From NCBI RefSeq assembly GCF_019797845.1, contig NZ_CP081864.1:2666001-2730000 (forward strand): DNA of 64,000 nucleotides. The letters run 5' to 3'. This document shows positions 28,817 through 41,100 of this stretch, one piece after another; the stretch's first letter is position 1; each line of letters opens with the position of its first letter. The position numbers and the translations under genes were made by a program. The notes under the pieces were generated by a model that was not told the origin of the DNA, ran no database searches, and saw only the letters and a list, made by a program, of their open reading frames with translations. The DNA comes from Symbiopectobacterium purcellii. GTDB lineage: Bacteria; Pseudomonadota; Gammaproteobacteria; Enterobacterales; Enterobacteriaceae.

Positions 28817-29833
28817 TTACCGGATATTCTCCGCCAGCCAGGCGTTCACCTGTTGCAGTTCAGGCTGCTGTTCGGGAAAGCGTTCAAACAGCGCTTCGCC
28901 CGCCGCGATAATGTCGGGCACGCGATACGCACAGCCCTGTAAGGCCTGTGCCAACGCTTCTAGCGGCGCGGGATTCAGGCTGTCGGTAAATAACTGACTG
29001 CGCGTAATGACACCGCGATCGACGTCCATATGCAACTCAATACCGCCCCACGGAAAACGCGTATCCAGCATATGGGTAAAATCTGGCGCCTGACCAAAAT
29101 TCCATTCCCAACTGCTTTGCTTGGCAAACTGTTCGCGAAAGCCGGGAAGATCGGGCATTTGCGCGGGTGAAATGTGCTCAGCCGTGCAACTGTCCGCGTA
29201 ATAGGCAAAAAATGCGTCACGCACCGCCTCACACACTTGCGCGTGATCGACAGTCGGCAACAGTTCCACCAAATTGGCAACGCGAGAGCGGACTGAGGTG
29301 ATACCTTTGGCCTGTAATTTCTTCACATCCGGGTTAAGGTAATTTGCCAGACGTGAGAGATCGGCATTGAGCAACAGCGTACCGTGGTGAAAACCGCGAT
29401 CCTTGGTTTCCCGGTAAGCGGACCCCGAAACCTTACGTTCACCATCAGGCGTCGCCACCACCAGATCGTTACGCCCTGAAGCCGAAGCCGCAACGCCCAG
29501 CGCAGTCAGTGCATTAAGAATGATGGCCGTTGAAACGCTTTTATCGTACCCCGGCTTTCCTGCCATAAAGGTAAAGCAGGTGTTGCCCAAATCGTGGAAA
29601 ACAGCGCCGCCACCGCTGCTACGACGCGCCAGTGTGATGCCATCCTCCTCCATCTTGCGAGTATTGCACTCTTTCCACGGGTTTTGCGCCCGGCCAATCA
29701 CCACGGTTTCCGCATTGCGCCAGAGAAACAGCACATGCTGCGTGGGCGACATTTGGCGAAAGATGCACTCTTCGACGGCCAGATTAAACCAGGGATCGTA
29801 AGAGTCAGACAGCAACAAACGAAGTGAAGACAT
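28817..29833 (-). CDS. lplA: Lipoate-protein ligase A
   Basis: Activates lipoate with ATP and attaches it to the lipoyl Lys of 2-oxoacid dehydrogenase and glycine cleavage subunits. 338 residues, as in E. coli. Ligand motif [12 protein letters not shown] (70-81) and the active-site Lys134 in [10 protein letters not shown] are present, with the accessory C-terminal domain. In E. coli lplA lies elsewhere (near serB), so its position between ydiV and nlpC is a local insertion relative to E. coli. Confidence 0.94.
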   Translation of the reverse strand: MSSLRLLLSDSYDPWFNLAVEECIFRQMSPTQHVLFLWRNAETVVIGRAQNPWKECNTRKMEEDGITLARRSSGGGAVFHDLGNTCFTFMAGKPGYDKSVSTAIILNALTALGVAASASGRNDLVVATPDGERKVSGSAYRETKDRGFHHGTLLLNADLSRLANYLNPDVKKLQAKGITSVRSRVANLVELLPTVDHAQVCEAVRDAFFAYYADSCTAEHISPAQMPDLPGFREQFAKQSSWEWNFGQAPDFTHMLDTRFPWGGIELHMDVDRGVITRSQLFTDSLNPAPLEALAQALQGCAYRVPDIIAAGEALFERFPEQQPELQQVNAWLAENIR

Positions 29834-29890
29834 TGAGGCTCCATGCGCAAACGGCCTGTCGACCTCGACAGCCGTTACTTGAGAGTGGAA

Positions 29891-30358
29891 TCAGATTCGG
29901 CGCGCCTGCCAGTAGGCCCGCTTCCAGTAGACGTTATCCAATGACGATCGCATTACGCCCTGGCTGGTGGAGGCGTGAATAAACTGATCGTCTTTATCAT
30001 AAATACCCACATGCAATCCGCTGCTGCCGCTGCCGGTTTTGAAAAACACCAAATAGCCGGGCATCAGATCGTCCCGATCAATACGGGAACCTAATTCCGT
30101 TTGCGCTTCAGTGGTGCGCGGCAGTTGCATACCAAAACGATCGCGAAAGGTTAAATAGACAAAGCCAGAACAATCAATGCCGCGGTGATCCAGCCCACCA
30201 TAGCGATACGGCGTGCCACGCCACTGCGTGAGCTGTTCGTTAAGTTGGCTTATTACCATGATGGAGTCGCCCAGACGCGGATTAGGCGGTGGAGCGCGGT
30301 GGCTGCTGCACCCAACCAAAAATAAACTTGCGATCAGCAACCCCTGAATCAAGCGCAT
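29891..30358 (-). CDS. nlpC: NlpC/P60 family lipoprotein NlpC
   Basis: A 155-residue outer-membrane lipoprotein (lipobox LFLVGC, Cys17) with a papain-like NlpC/P60 peptidase domain: catalytic Cys63 in GIDCSGF and His116 in GLHVGIYD. Probably a murein peptide hydrolase. Located beside btuD as in E. coli. Confidence 0.93.
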   Translation of the reverse strand: MRLIQGLLIASLFLVGCSSHRAPPPNPRLGDSIMVISQLNEQLTQWRGTPYRYGGLDHRGIDCSGFVYLTFRDRFGMQLPRTTEAQTELGSRIDRDDLMPGYLVFFKTGSGSSGLHVGIYDKDDQFIHASTSQGVMRSSLDNVYWKRAYWQARRI

Positions 30359-30496
30359 CTGCGGTATCCTGCGAGTATCGGTTCGTTTTCTTATTCACCG
30401 CGTCCTGCGGTGAATGTCACGCTATCAGAATGATATTACTGCCCAATTTAGCGTTGATGTCACTGTTTTGGCAAGTCTGACACGGCAAATGAGCGG

Positions 30497-31288
30497 TTAC
30501 TCGGACACCGGCACCAACCAATCGCTATCGCCAACGCGATGGCGTTGGAAATCGATGCCGAAAACCGGTGCCAGTCGTTCAGGCTGCATGACGTCTACCG
30601 CATCGCCCGCATCAATCAGCTTACCTTTCGAAATCAACCAGATATCATCAGCCTGCTGTAAGCTGTGATTTAAGTCGTGGGCGCTGGCTAGCACAATCAG
30701 CCCTGCCTGACACAGCACTTTCAGCATGGCATCAAGCGCTACGCGTTGCGCTACGTCCAGACCGGTGGCGGGCTCATCCAGTACCAGCAGGCGAGCATAA
30801 GGATTCAACGAAGGCCACACCTGCAAAAACACGGCGGCAAGGCGTACACGCTGCCACTCGCCGCCGGAGAGCTCCGTCAACGGACGCGTCAATTTATCCG
30901 TTAACATCAGGCGCGTGGCCAATTGGGCGACCACTTCATCGACCGCCATAACACTCACCTGCTTCGGCTGGTGCAGTGCCAGATACTGGAACACGGGCAT
31001 CAGTGCACTGGGGTTTTGCTGTTGCGACAGATAAGCGCGACGCAACGCCAAGTCTCGCGCAGACAAATCGACAATCGGCATGCCGTCCAGTTCCACGCGC
31101 CCTCCGCCCTCTAGCAGCCCGGAAACCCGGGCCAGCAACGTGCTTTTGCCAGAACCATTGGGCCCGACCACATGAATCAGCCGACCGGCATAGGCGCTGA
31201 CGCTGACAGGTTGTAATCGCCGTCCGCAGGCAACGTGAGTCAGACGCAGCGCGCAGGGAACGTGATGCTTCAGCTCTTGCGTCAACAA
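30497..31288 (-). CDS. btuD: Vitamin B12 ABC transporter ATP-binding protein BtuD
   Basis: ATPase of the BtuCD-F cobalamin importer: Walker A GPNGSGKST (42-50), LSGGEWQRV signature, LLVLDEPATGLD Walker B, SAHDLNHS switch. The predicted start is TTG at 31288, directly abutting the btuE stop (a second TTG at 31285 is equally possible); no ATG precedes the conserved region. In an operon btuC-btuE-btuD. Confidence 0.93.
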   Translation of the reverse strand: MLTQELKHHVPCALRLTHVACGRRLQPVSVSAYAGRLIHVVGPNGSGKSTLLARVSGLLEGGGRVELDGMPIVDLSARDLALRRAYLSQQQNPSALMPVFQYLALHQPKQVSVMAVDEVVAQLATRLMLTDKLTRPLTELSGGEWQRVRLAAVFLQVWPSLNPYARLLVLDEPATGLDVAQRVALDAMLKVLCQAGLIVLASAHDLNHSLQQADDIWLISKGKLIDAGDAVDVMQPERLAPVFGIDFQRHRVGDSDWLVPVSE

Positions 31289-31840
31289 TTACTCGGCCAC
31301 CGCAGCATCAATGGCGTTAACAATCATTTTGTCATCCGGGGCGATATCGGGCGAGAAGCGTTGGATCACCTGACCATTGCGCCCGATCAGGAATTTTTCG
31401 AAGTTCCACAGAATATCTTCAGGATGCTTGGGCGCACGGCCTTTATTGAGTAAAAGTTCGTAGAAGCCGCTAAGCAGATTTCCCTTGGCTTTAGGCTGCG
31501 CAGCAATCAGGTGACGGTACAGAGGATGGCGCTGCTCACCGTTCACCTCAATCTTGCTGAACATAGGGAACTGCACGCCAAAAGTGGCACGGCAAAATTC
31601 CTGGATCTCGGCGTCGCTGCCCGGCTCTTGTCCGGCGAACTCATTAGAGGGAAAACCGAGTACCACCAGGCCACGTTCGCGATAGGTTTCATACAGTTTT
31701 TCCAACGCATCGTACTGTTTGGTTAAACCGCACTTCGAGGCCACGTTAACAATCAGTGCGACCTGTCCCTGATAAGTGCCAAAGGTGGTTGCTTCACCGT
31801 TGATCGTGGTCAACGGGATTGCATAGATGTCGTTACTCAT
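31289..31840 (-). CDS. btuE: Glutathione peroxidase-family protein BtuE
   Basis: A thiol peroxidase of the glutathione peroxidase family (183 residues, same as E. coli BtuE); it reduces peroxides, mainly using thioredoxin, and is not needed for B12 transport. Peroxidatic Cys37 in NVASKCGLT; WNFEKFLIGRNG is also typical. ATG at 31840 with AAGGTG upstream is preferred to the longer open frame. Confidence 0.94.
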   Translation of the reverse strand: MSNDIYAIPLTTINGEATTFGTYQGQVALIVNVASKCGLTKQYDALEKLYETYRERGLVVLGFPSNEFAGQEPGSDAEIQEFCRATFGVQFPMFSKIEVNGEQRHPLYRHLIAAQPKAKGNLLSGFYELLLNKGRAPKHPEDILWNFEKFLIGRNGQVIQRFSPDIAPDDKMIVNAIDAAVAE

Positions 31841-31863
31841 AATCACCTTCCTGTTGTATATCA

Positions 31864-32880
31864 TTAGGTTACATTAACCGGATTACGCTGGCGCAGCAGC
31901 AGCCAGATAAACAGCGGTGCACCGAGCGTCGCGGTGATCACACCGATGGGCAACTCGGCCGAGGGGATCATCACGCGAGCCATTGTGTCAGAGAGTGAGA
32001 GCGTCATGGCTCCCGCCAGCCCACAGCCCGTCAATAAATAGCGTTGATCGGTCAACCCCATCAGGCGCAGCGCGTGGGGGACAATCAGCCCGACAAACCC
32101 GATAACACCGGCCAGCGCAACGCTGATCCCCACCAGAATGCCCACCACCAATACCAAAAGGTTACGCCAACGGTATACGGAGATCCCCAACTGCCGCGCC
32201 TGGATCTCACCCAGCGAAAGACGGTTGAGCGTCTGCCCCTGGCGACTTAACCATGCCAGACAAGGCAGCAAGGCGATCATCAGCCACCCGTAGCGCCAGT
32301 CCACGCCGCTGAACCCACCCAACATCCAATACATCAATTGGCGTAGATCCAAACTGGTGCTGAAATAGACGGCCCAGGTCATCACCGCGCTGCATACAAT
32401 CCCCAGCGCTACGCCAATCAGCAGCAAACGTGCATTGGAAATATGACGTCGGGCAAAGTGTAAGAGCAAGAATGTGGTGGCGAGCGCCCCCACAATAGCA
32501 CCGACGCTCAGCACCCATACGGGCTGCAACCCCTGCCCCAGCAGCACACCAAGCACCAACGCCACGCCTGCGCCATTAGCAACGCCCAGCAAACCCGGCT
32601 CTGCCAGCGGATTATCAAAAATGGCCTGCATTACGGCCCCTGACATCGCCAGGCTCGCGCCCACCAGCATCACCGCCAGTGTCCTCGGCATGCGCAACTG
32701 CCAGATAAAAACGCGTTCGGCGTCATCCCACCATGCCCAGGGCATCACCCAACGATCGCCAGCGCATAACCCGATGATCACGGTCACCGCCGCCAGTAGC
32801 GCCAACACCACGATGCGTTGACGGTCATGATAACGCTGGCGCAAACGCAACAGCGAGTATCCCTTGTTCAATGGCTGCAT
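31864..32880 (-). CDS. btuC: Vitamin B12 ABC transporter permease BtuC
   Basis: A FecCD-type inner-membrane permease, 338 residues and about 10 membrane helices ([50 protein letters not shown]). Slightly longer at the N-terminus than E. coli BtuC (326). First gene of btuCED. In E. coli ihfA and pheST lie upstream; here cobB does, marking a synteny break. Confidence 0.94.
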   Translation of the reverse strand: MQPLNKGYSLLRLRQRYHDRQRIVVLALLAAVTVIIGLCAGDRWVMPWAWWDDAERVFIWQLRMPRTLAVMLVGASLAMSGAVMQAIFDNPLAEPGLLGVANGAGVALVLGVLLGQGLQPVWVLSVGAIVGALATTFLLLHFARRHISNARLLLIGVALGIVCSAVMTWAVYFSTSLDLRQLMYWMLGGFSGVDWRYGWLMIALLPCLAWLSRQGQTLNRLSLGEIQARQLGISVYRWRNLLVLVVGILVGISVALAGVIGFVGLIVPHALRLMGLTDQRYLLTGCGLAGAMTLSLSDTMARVMIPSAELPIGVITATLGAPLFIWLLLRQRNPVNVT

Positions 32881-32992
32881 AACGCTATCCTGTACACTGC
32901 GGTCACACCCCGCAAACCCAACTCGGCTTAACTCGACCGTCTTTCATGTAGCGTCACTGCACGCCGTTTATCTCGCTAAGGTATTCAGGCGA

Positions 32993-33823
32993 TTAAAATG
33001 CCACTTTACGCCGCCCCGTTAGCCAGGCCCCGACGAACTCCGGCACCACTGCCGTCGCCGCACCGTAGATTTTTTCATCAAACTGGCTTTCTACCTGACT
33101 CGGCTCGAGATTCAGTTCTATGGTGTAAGCGCCATGGGTGTGCGCTTCATGAACGAATCCTGCGGCCGGATAGACATGGCCGGAAGTACCGATAGCGATG
33201 AAATAATCGGCTTGCGCCAGCGCCTGATAAATACGTTCCATACCGAGGGGCATTTCCCCGAACCACACCACGTGCGGGCGCAACGGTGCGGGGAACTGGC
33301 AACAGTGGCAGCGTTCATCGGTTGCGATATCACCGGTCCACTCGATAACCTGTCCGCTCTGGCAACAGCGCACCTTAAGCAATTCGCCGTGCATATGAAC
33401 CACCCGCTGGCTGCCCGCACGCTCGTGCAAATTATCGATATTTTGCGTCACCAGCAGGAAGTTATCCCCGAGCGCCGCCTCAAGATTGGCTAACGCCAGG
33501 TGTGCCGCATTGGGCACTATCTCTGGCTGCTGCAACTGCTTTCGCCGCGCGTTGTAAAATGCCTGTACCAGTTGTGGATCGCGTTGAAACCCTTCCGGCG
33601 TGGCGACATCGTCCACCCGGTTATCTTCCCACAGGCCATCCGCCGCACGAAAGGTGCGAATACCAGATTCCGCTGAAATCCCGGCGCCAGTCAGCACCAC
33701 CACACGCGGACTTTTTGATTCATTCACGGCCAGATAATCCTTATGGAAAATACGTGAACGCAGACGCTGCTGACGCAGTCGCTTTCCTTGATGAAACCGT
33801 ATCATCCTTTGACGCGTATGCAT
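32993..33823 (-). CDS. cobB: NAD-dependent protein deacylase CobB (sirtuin)
   Basis: A class III sirtuin that removes acetyl and succinyl groups from Lys using NAD+. 276 residues: [20 protein letters not shown], catalytic His in [10 protein letters not shown], Zn cysteines in RCCQSGQ and CHCCQFP, and the Tyr/Arg pair (AFYNARRKQ) that accepts succinyl-Lys. ATG at 33823 with GGAG corresponds to the long form (basic N-terminal extension [18 protein letters not shown]) of E. coli. Confidence 0.94.
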   Translation of the reverse strand: MHTRQRMIRFHQGKRLRQQRLRSRIFHKDYLAVNESKSPRVVVLTGAGISAESGIRTFRAADGLWEDNRVDDVATPEGFQRDPQLVQAFYNARRKQLQQPEIVPNAAHLALANLEAALGDNFLLVTQNIDNLHERAGSQRVVHMHGELLKVRCCQSGQVIEWTGDIATDERCHCCQFPAPLRPHVVWFGEMPLGMERIYQALAQADYFIAIGTSGHVYPAAGFVHEAHTHGAYTIELNLEPSQVESQFDEKIYGAATAVVPEFVGAWLTGRRKVAF

Positions 33824-33901
33824 GTCTGCTCCTGTGAACGCTGGGTGGAAAGTGTCTAACACTGCCTGCTTGATTGGCAATAAACGTGTGTCGCTAAAAA
33901 G

Positions 33902-34816
33902 CTACTGCGCAGAAAAGTGCAGCAGAGCCGCGCCCCTAACGCCACCGGCATCGCCATAGCGCGCCTTCTCAATGCGCGGTAAGCGCGCTACCGGCAGCAA
34001 ATACTCAGGCAACCGCGCCGGGAGAAACTGGTAGATCTCATCAAAATTAGACAAACCACCGCCCAGCACCAACAAGTGGGGATCAAACATCGTCAACAGA
34101 TTCCCCACGCAAGCGGCGAGTACGCTCATATAGCGATCGACGTGCGCCAGCGCGTTTGCCTCACCCGCCCTATAGTGGCGAATAATGGTGACAGCATTTA
34201 GATTTTCACCATAGGTATGTGCATACAGCCACTCAAAACCCCGGCCAGAAATATAGTTTTCGATACAACCCGACTGCCCACAGCCGCATTTCACCCGGGG
34301 GATACCTTCACCCATGATATCCAACGCATCCACCGGTAACCGGAAATGGCCGAACTCTCCGGTAATACCGTTGCGCCCATCAATCACTTCGCCGTTGATA
34401 ACCAGACCGCCACCGACGCCGGTGCCAAGGATCAGCCCCAACACCACGGGGTACTGACGGAACTCGCCTTCCCAGGCTTCTGAAAGGGCAAAGCAGTTGG
34501 CGTCGTTGGTCATGCGTACATCGCGCTGTAACAGGCGTTGTAAATCCACCTGTAAAGGTTTTCCCATGGTTGCAGGCAAATTAGCGGTAAACAGCGCGCC
34601 ATCATCCCCGCCGCGCATACCGGGAATGCCGACGCCGACGGTTCCCAGTTTGCCCGTCAACGCATCGGCTTCCTGCGTGAGTGCAACGAAGGCCGAAAGC
34701 AACGCATCGTAGTCATTACGCGGCGTGGGCACCCGTTTTTGCCATACGGACCGCATATCCGCATCAAAGACGCCGACTTCAATCTTACTGCCGCCCAGAT
34801 CAAAACCATAATACAT
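33902..34816 (-). CDS. nagK: N-acetyl-D-glucosamine kinase NagK (ROK family)
   Basis: Phosphorylates GlcNAc released in peptidoglycan recycling to GlcNAc-6-P. 304 residues: [16 protein letters not shown] motif, [14 protein letters not shown], zinc-binding [15 protein letters not shown] of ROK proteins. The sugar-releasing enzyme NagZ is represented in this window only by a remnant (48939-49079), which may limit its substrate. Confidence 0.95.
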   Translation of the reverse strand: MYYGFDLGGSKIEVGVFDADMRSVWQKRVPTPRNDYDALLSAFVALTQEADALTGKLGTVGVGIPGMRGGDDGALFTANLPATMGKPLQVDLQRLLQRDVRMTNDANCFALSEAWEGEFRQYPVVLGLILGTGVGGGLVINGEVIDGRNGITGEFGHFRLPVDALDIMGEGIPRVKCGCGQSGCIENYISGRGFEWLYAHTYGENLNAVTIIRHYRAGEANALAHVDRYMSVLAACVGNLLTMFDPHLLVLGGGLSNFDEIYQFLPARLPEYLLPVARLPRIEKARYGDAGGVRGAALLHFSAQ

Positions 34817-34866
34817 GGCTTACTCCTCTGTGGCTGAATAGGTTATGGATTGCAAGGGCCGTAGCG

Positions 34867-36114
34867 CTATTGTCCGCTTAACACACGAGCGGGCTCAATA
34901 CGACTGGCGCGCCGCGCCGGATACCAACTGGCCAGCAAGCTCAGCGCCACGGCGGTGAGCAGCACCAGAACCACATCCGTCATGTGCAATTCTGACGGCA
35001 GGAAATCGATAAAATAGATATCGCCCGACAGAAAATGGTGTCCGGTCAGCGATTCGAGCCCACGAATAATCGCACTCAGTTGCAGCGTCGCCACCACGCC
35101 AATCACGGCGCCAATCACGCAACCGAGCAGGCCGGCCAGCAGCCCGTACCAAATGAAAATGGCGCGGATAAGACCATCGCTCGCCCCCAACGTGCGCAAT
35201 ACGGCGATATCGCTGCTTTTGTCTTTCACCGCCATCACTAACGTGGAAACGATGTTAAAACAGGCAACACCAATCACCAGTACCATTGCTAAATACATGA
35301 TAGTCCGAATCATCTGGATGTCGCGATACATGTAGCCGTAGGTGCCAATCCAGTCACGAATATAGATATAGGTATCCGTTACTTTTCCTGCGTCTCGTAC
35401 CAGTTTGCTGGCGGCAAATACGTCATCGACTTTGATAGCAATGCCGCTGACATCATCACCCATTTCCAGATACTGCTGCGCATCAGCCAGCGGGATAAAC
35501 GCCAAACTATGATCGAGCTGTCCGCTAAGTTGCAGAATGCCACTCACGTGCAGGCGAATGCGTTTCGGCTGCAACAGCTTCATTTGCGGATCGCTGTTGG
35601 GGATCATCACCGTCACCCAATCCCCGGTTTTCACTTCAAGCGCCTGTGCGACGCCTTTGCCGAGAATAACCTGTTGCTCACCCGCTTTGAAATTGGCCCA
35701 CGCGTTTCCCGCCACGAACGTTGGCAAGGTGCTGAGACGTTGTTCCTGTTGCGGATCCACGCCTTTCATCTGTATCGCGCGCAGTCTGGCACCGCTCTCC
35801 AGCAGCCCAGTGAAATGCACATAGGGCGCCGCGGCAACAATGCCAGGCACCTGCTCAATGTTAGGCAACATGTTCTGCCAGCCGGTGAACGGCGGATTGA
35901 CCGGCTCAATTTCACCATGGGGCACCACCGCCAGAATACGATTTTTCAATTCACGTTCGAAGCCGTTCATGGCGCTGAGGCCGACGATCAGCACCGCCAC
36001 CCCGAGTGCAATACCGATGGTTGAGATCACCGAGATCAGGGAAACCATGCCACCACGCCGACGACCCCGGCTAAAACGCAGCCCAATCAGCAGGGAGAGC
36101 GGGGGAAAACTCAT
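34867..36114 (-). CDS. lolE: Lipoprotein-releasing ABC transporter permease LolE
   Basis: Inner-membrane subunit (415 residues, four membrane helices with a large periplasmic domain after the first) of LolCDE, which extracts outer-membrane lipoproteins and hands them to LolA. Motifs [38 protein letters not shown] and the C-terminal FtsX-like core. Overlaps the lolD stop by 4 nt. Clients in this window include Lpp, NlpC, LpoB and YcfL. Confidence 0.95.
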   Translation of the reverse strand: MSFPPLSLLIGLRFSRGRRRGGMVSLISVISTIGIALGVAVLIVGLSAMNGFERELKNRILAVVPHGEIEPVNPPFTGWQNMLPNIEQVPGIVAAAPYVHFTGLLESGARLRAIQMKGVDPQQEQRLSTLPTFVAGNAWANFKAGEQQVILGKGVAQALEVKTGDWVTVMIPNSDPQMKLLQPKRIRLHVSGILQLSGQLDHSLAFIPLADAQQYLEMGDDVSGIAIKVDDVFAASKLVRDAGKVTDTYIYIRDWIGTYGYMYRDIQMIRTIMYLAMVLVIGVACFNIVSTLVMAVKDKSSDIAVLRTLGASDGLIRAIFIWYGLLAGLLGCVIGAVIGVVATLQLSAIIRGLESLTGHHFLSGDIYFIDFLPSELHMTDVVLVLLTAVALSLLASWYPARRASRIEPARVLSGQ

Positions 36115-36818
36115 TGCGCGGCTCCCATCAGGGTTAATTCTTGCTGAAGTTGCCCGTCACGCATTTCCAACTGACGACGCAAACGCGCAGCCAGTGACAA
36201 ATCGTGAGTCACCACCAGAAACGCAGTGCCCTGACGCACGTTTAATTCGCCCAGCAGTTCAAAAATGGTATCCGCCGTGCGCTGATCGAGGTTACCCGTA
36301 GGCTCATCCGCCAGCACCAGCGACGGGTTGTTCACCAGCGCGCGGGCGATGGCCACGCGCTGACGCTCCCCGCCGGACAATTCGCTGGAGCGGTGCTCGC
36401 GTCGTGCATCCAGTCCCACGGCGGCCAGCATGGCACGCGCCTGATCCTGCGCCTGCACGGGCGGCGTTTTGCCAATCAACAATGGCATCGCCACGTTTTC
36501 CAACGCGGTGAAATCCGGCAGTAAATGGTGAAACTGGTAGATAAAGCCCAGCTCACGGTTGCGCAACGCCGATTTAGCGGCGGCAGAAAACCCACTGAGC
36601 GCCTGACCTTTGAAGATAACATCGCCCGCGGTGGGAGCATCCAGTCCGCCCAGCAGGTGCAACAGGGTACTTTTGCCCGAACCGGAACTGCCGACAATCG
36701 CCATCATTTCGCCGGCTTGCATGCTGAATGTCACATGACGCAGCACGTCGGTGGACAGTTTCCCTTCCTGATAGGTTTTGCACAGGTCATTACATTGCAA
36801 CAACAGGGAATCATTCAT
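36111..36818 (-). CDS. lolD: Lipoprotein-releasing ABC transporter ATPase LolD
   Basis: MacB-type ATPase (235 residues): Walker [10 protein letters not shown], signature LSGGERQRV, Walker [13 protein letters not shown]. The start at 36818 (MNDSLLLQ) fits E. coli LolD (233) and overlaps lolC by 8 nt; the open frame upstream is not used. Confidence 0.95.
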   Translation of the reverse strand: MNDSLLLQCNDLCKTYQEGKLSTDVLRHVTFSMQAGEMMAIVGSSGSGKSTLLHLLGGLDAPTAGDVIFKGQALSGFSAAAKSALRNRELGFIYQFHHLLPDFTALENVAMPLLIGKTPPVQAQDQARAMLAAVGLDARREHRSSELSGGERQRVAIARALVNNPSLVLADEPTGNLDQRTADTIFELLGELNVRQGTAFLVVTHDLSLAARLRRQLEMRDGQLQQELTLMGAAQ

Positions 36819-38013
36819 AGCGTAAAGCCTCTGCGGGATGAACGGCGGCGGCGCGCCAGGAAGGATAAAGGGTAGACAGCAAGGCAACGATCATCGCCAC
36901 CAGCGCGATGGTCACCACCTGCACCGGATCAATATGAACGGGCAACGCGGCACCATCCAGCAACAGCCCCAATGCCGGGATCAGCGTATTAAGCTGGCTA
37001 GCCAGCAACGTACCGAGCACGGCGCCCAACAGCGCGCCAACCACCCCGGCGCTTCCCCCCTGCACCATAAACACCGCCATAATCTGGCGTTGAGTCAGCC
37101 CCTGCGTTTGCAAAATGGCCACCTCACCCTGCTTTTCCATCACCAACAACCCCAACGACGTAATGATATTGAACGCCGCGACGGCGACGATCAGGCTCAA
37201 CAACAGCCCCATCATATTTTTTTCCATGCGAACAGCCTGAAACAGTTCGCCCTTGCGCTCACGCCAGTCTTTCATCACCCATCCTTGTGGCACTGGCTGC
37301 GCACTGAACGCCACAATATCCAACGGATTTTCCAGCCACAGGCGCCAGCCAGTTATGTGCCCGGTCGGGTAACGCATCAGACGCGATGCATCCTGCTGAT
37401 TCACCAGCATCTGGTAACCATCCACTTCGCTACCTGCGGCAAAGGTACCCGCCACGGTAAATAAACGCTGGCTGGGAATGCGCCCCATCGGCGTGAGTTG
37501 GCTGGCACCGGTAACCATAATACGCAGTTGTTCACCGCGCTTAACCCCAAGTTGAGAGGCCAACTGCTCACCCAGGATCACCAGGTATTCACCCGGCTGA
37601 AGTTGCGTGAGCGAGGTATTTTTCAAAAAACGCGACAAAGGCTCGGGTTCATCGGGATTAATGCCCAGCATCACGCCCACGGCAACGCTGCGCGCACTTT
37701 GTAGCACCACTTCCCCCGTGGTGATAGGGGCAATGCGCGTCACGCCCTGTAAGGTGCTCAACGATGAGGCGGGCAACGCCTGCGGATCGAGTGAACCGCC
37801 CGCAGTGGTCACCACCGCTTGCGGCATCAGTCCCAGGATGCTCTCCTCAAGCTCCTGTTCAAAACCGTTCATCACCGACAATACGGTCACCAGTGCCATG
37901 ACGCCTAACGTGATGCCAATAGCCGATAACCAGGAGACAAATCGCCCAAAGCGATCCACTGCTCGCCCACGCATATAACGCAGGCCAATAAATAAAGCGA
38001 CAGGTTGATACAT
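36811..38013 (-). CDS. lolC: Lipoprotein-releasing ABC transporter permease LolC
   Basis: Partner of LolE (400 residues, four membrane helices; the periplasmic domain contacts LolA). N-terminal motif [25 protein letters not shown] and C-terminal core ending [17 protein letters not shown]. First gene of lolCDE, divergent from mfd across 136 bp. Confidence 0.95.
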   Translation of the reverse strand: MYQPVALFIGLRYMRGRAVDRFGRFVSWLSAIGITLGVMALVTVLSVMNGFEQELEESILGLMPQAVVTTAGGSLDPQALPASSLSTLQGVTRIAPITTGEVVLQSARSVAVGVMLGINPDEPEPLSRFLKNTSLTQLQPGEYLVILGEQLASQLGVKRGEQLRIMVTGASQLTPMGRIPSQRLFTVAGTFAAGSEVDGYQMLVNQQDASRLMRYPTGHITGWRLWLENPLDIVAFSAQPVPQGWVMKDWRERKGELFQAVRMEKNMMGLLLSLIVAVAAFNIITSLGLLVMEKQGEVAILQTQGLTQRQIMAVFMVQGGSAGVVGALLGAVLGTLLASQLNTLIPALGLLLDGAALPVHIDPVQVVTIALVAMIVALLSTLYPSWRAAAVHPAEALRYE

Positions 38014-38149
38014 GAAATCCGTCTGGATAAGGTTGCTAAAGCAAAGTGATCAAGGATAATAAAGGGTCATATCACTTTATGGAACCCTACCCCGCTTTCT
38101 ACACTGCTTTTTCTTATGCTGGAACGGGGCAACACCAGATATTCGGAAT

Positions 38150-41100
38150 ATGCCTGAAAAAAATCGCTATGCTCTGCCCGTAAAAGCGGGTGAACAACGT
38201 CTGTTAGGCCAACTAACCGGCGCTGCCTGCGCCGTCGAGTGTGCCGACATCATTGAACGCCACGCCGGACCAGTGGTGCTTATCGCACCCGATATGCAAA
38301 ACGCGCTGCGGCTACGCGATGAACTTCAGCAGTTTACGTCGCATCCGGTCACCACGCTGTCTGACTGGGAGACGCTGCCCTACGACAGTTTCTCGCCGCA
38401 TCAGGAGATAATCTCCGCTCGCCTCTCCACGCTGTATCACCTCCCTGAGATGACGCGCGGCGTGTTGGTGTTGCCCGTCAATACGCTGATGCAATTGGTG
38501 TGCCCACACACGTTCTTGCACGGTCATGCGTTGATGGTGAAAAAGGGGCAACGCTTGTCGCGCGATAAACTGCGCGCGCAGTTGGAGCAAGCAGGTTATC
38601 GCAGTGTCGACCAGGTGATGGAGCACGGGGAGTTTGCCACACGCGGTGCGCTGTTGGACCTCTTTCCCATGGGCAGCGAAGAACCCTACCGCATCGATTT
38701 TTTCGATGATGACATAGACAGCCTGCGCGTATTTGATGTCGATAGCCAGCGCACGCTGCAAGAAGTGGCACAGATTAGCCTGCTGCCTGCGCACGAATTT
38801 CCTACCGACAAAAATGCCATCGAGCGCTTTCGCAGCCAATGGCGCGAAACCTTTGAAGTGCGTCGTGATGCCGAGCATATTTACCAACAGGTCAGCAAAG
38901 GCACCTGGCCTGCAGGCATTGAATATTGGCAGCCGCTGTTTTTTGAACAGCCGCTTAGCACGCTATTCAGCTATCTCCCCAGCAATGCACTGCTGGTTAA
39001 TACCGGCGATCTTGAGGCCAGCGCCACCCGCTTTTGGGCCGATATTCAACAACGCTTTGAAAGTCGCCGCATAGACCCGATGCGTCCGCTGTTAGCGCCG
39101 GAAGCCTTGTGGCTGCGCGTCGATGCCTTGTTCAGCGAACTGAAAGCCTGGCCGCGCGTTCAACTCAGTAAAGAAACGCTGACGGATAAAGCGGCGCACC
39201 GCAACCTCGGTTACCAAACGCTGCCGGACATTGCCATCCAGCATCAGCACAAAGCGCCGCTGGATGCACTGCGACGTTTTCTGGAAGGCTTTACCGGACA
39301 GGTTATCTTTTCCGTCGAAAGCGAGGGGCGCCGTGAAACCCTTCAGGAATTACTGACGCGTATCAAATTGGCACCCACGCCGATCGCTCGGTTGGATCAG
39401 GCGGATAAGCCCGGCGCTTATCTGATTATCGGTGCCAGCGAGCACGGTTTTATCGACACGCTGCGCCAGCGCGCGTTGATTTGTGAAAGCGATCTGCTCG
39501 GCGAACGCGTTGCACGTCGACGCCAAGACAGCCGCCGTACCATTAATACCGACACGCTGATCCGCAACCTGGCCGAACTGCATCCGGGCCAGCCGGTGGT
39601 GCATTTGGAACACGGTGTTGGCCTTTACGTCGGCCTCACTACGCTGGAAGCCGGCGGCATCACCGCTGAGTACATGATCCTGACCTATGCCGGAGAAGAT
39701 AAACTCTATGTTCCGGTTTCATCATTGCACCTTATCAGCCGTTATTCCGGCGGGACGGATGATAACGCGCCGTTGCACAAACTGGGCGGCGATGCCTGGT
39801 CACGTGCGCGGCAAAAAGCGGCGGAGAAGGTGCGTGATGTGGCAGCCGAACTGCTGGATGTGTATGCGCAACGCGCCGCAAAAAGCGGCTTTGCCTTTAA
39901 GCACGATCGCGAGCAATACCAACTTTTCTGCGAGGGTTTCCCGTTTGAAACCACGCCGGATCAGGCGCAAGCCATTAATGCCGTGCTGAGCGACATGTGC
40001 CAGCCGCTGGCAATGGATCGGCTGGTGTGCGGTGACGTTGGCTTCGGCAAAACCGAAGTCGCGATGCGTGCCGCGTTTCTCGCGGTAGAAAACCACAAAC
40101 AAGTGGCCGTGCTGGTGCCAACCACCCTGTTGGCACAACAGCATTACGACAATTTCCGCGATCGCTTTGCCAACTGGCCTATCCGAATCGAAATGCTTTC
40201 CCGTTTCCGCAGCGCCAAAGAACAGACGCAGGTGCTGGAACAAACGCAGGAAGGCAAGGTAGACATTCTGATTGGCACCCACAAACTGCTGCAAAGTGAC
40301 GTGCACTGGCGTGACCTTGGGCTGCTGATTGTGGATGAAGAGCACCGCTTTGGCGTGCGCCACAAAGAGCGTATCAAAGCGATGCGTGCCGACGTGGATA
40401 TCCTGACGCTGACCGCCACACCGATCCCGCGAACGCTGAACATGGCGATGAGCGGGATGCGCGATCTTTCGATTATTGCCACACCGCCTGCTCGCCGTCT
40501 GGCGGTAAAAACCTTTGTACGCGAGTATGATGGATTGTTGGTGCGCGAAGCGATGCTGCGTGAAATTCTGCGCGGTGGACAGGTTTACTACCTCTATAAC
40601 GACGTAGAGAACATCGAAAAAGCCGCTCAACGTCTGGCGGAGTTAGTCCCTGAAGCGCGCATTGCGATTGGTCACGGCCAAATGCGCGAACGGGATCTGG
40701 AACGCGTGATGAGCGATTTCCACCATCAGCGCTTTAACGTACTGGTGTGCACCACCATCATCGAGACCGGCATTGATATCCCCAGCGCCAACACCATCAT
40801 CATTGAGCGTGCCGACCATTTTGGTTTGGCCCAGTTGCACCAGTTGCGCGGTCGCGTAGGACGTTCGCACCATCAGGCCTATGCCTATTTGCTGACGCCG
40901 AACCCGAAGGCGATGAGTACGGATGCGCACAAACGACTGGAAGTCATCGCCTCACTGGAAGACCTGGGTGCAGGCTTTGCGCTGGCAACTCATGATTTGG
41001 AGATTCGCGGTGCGGGTGAACTGCTTGGCGAAGATCAAAGTGGGCAGATGACCACCGTCGGTTTTTCGCTCTATATGGAACTGCTGGAAAGTGCAGTCGA

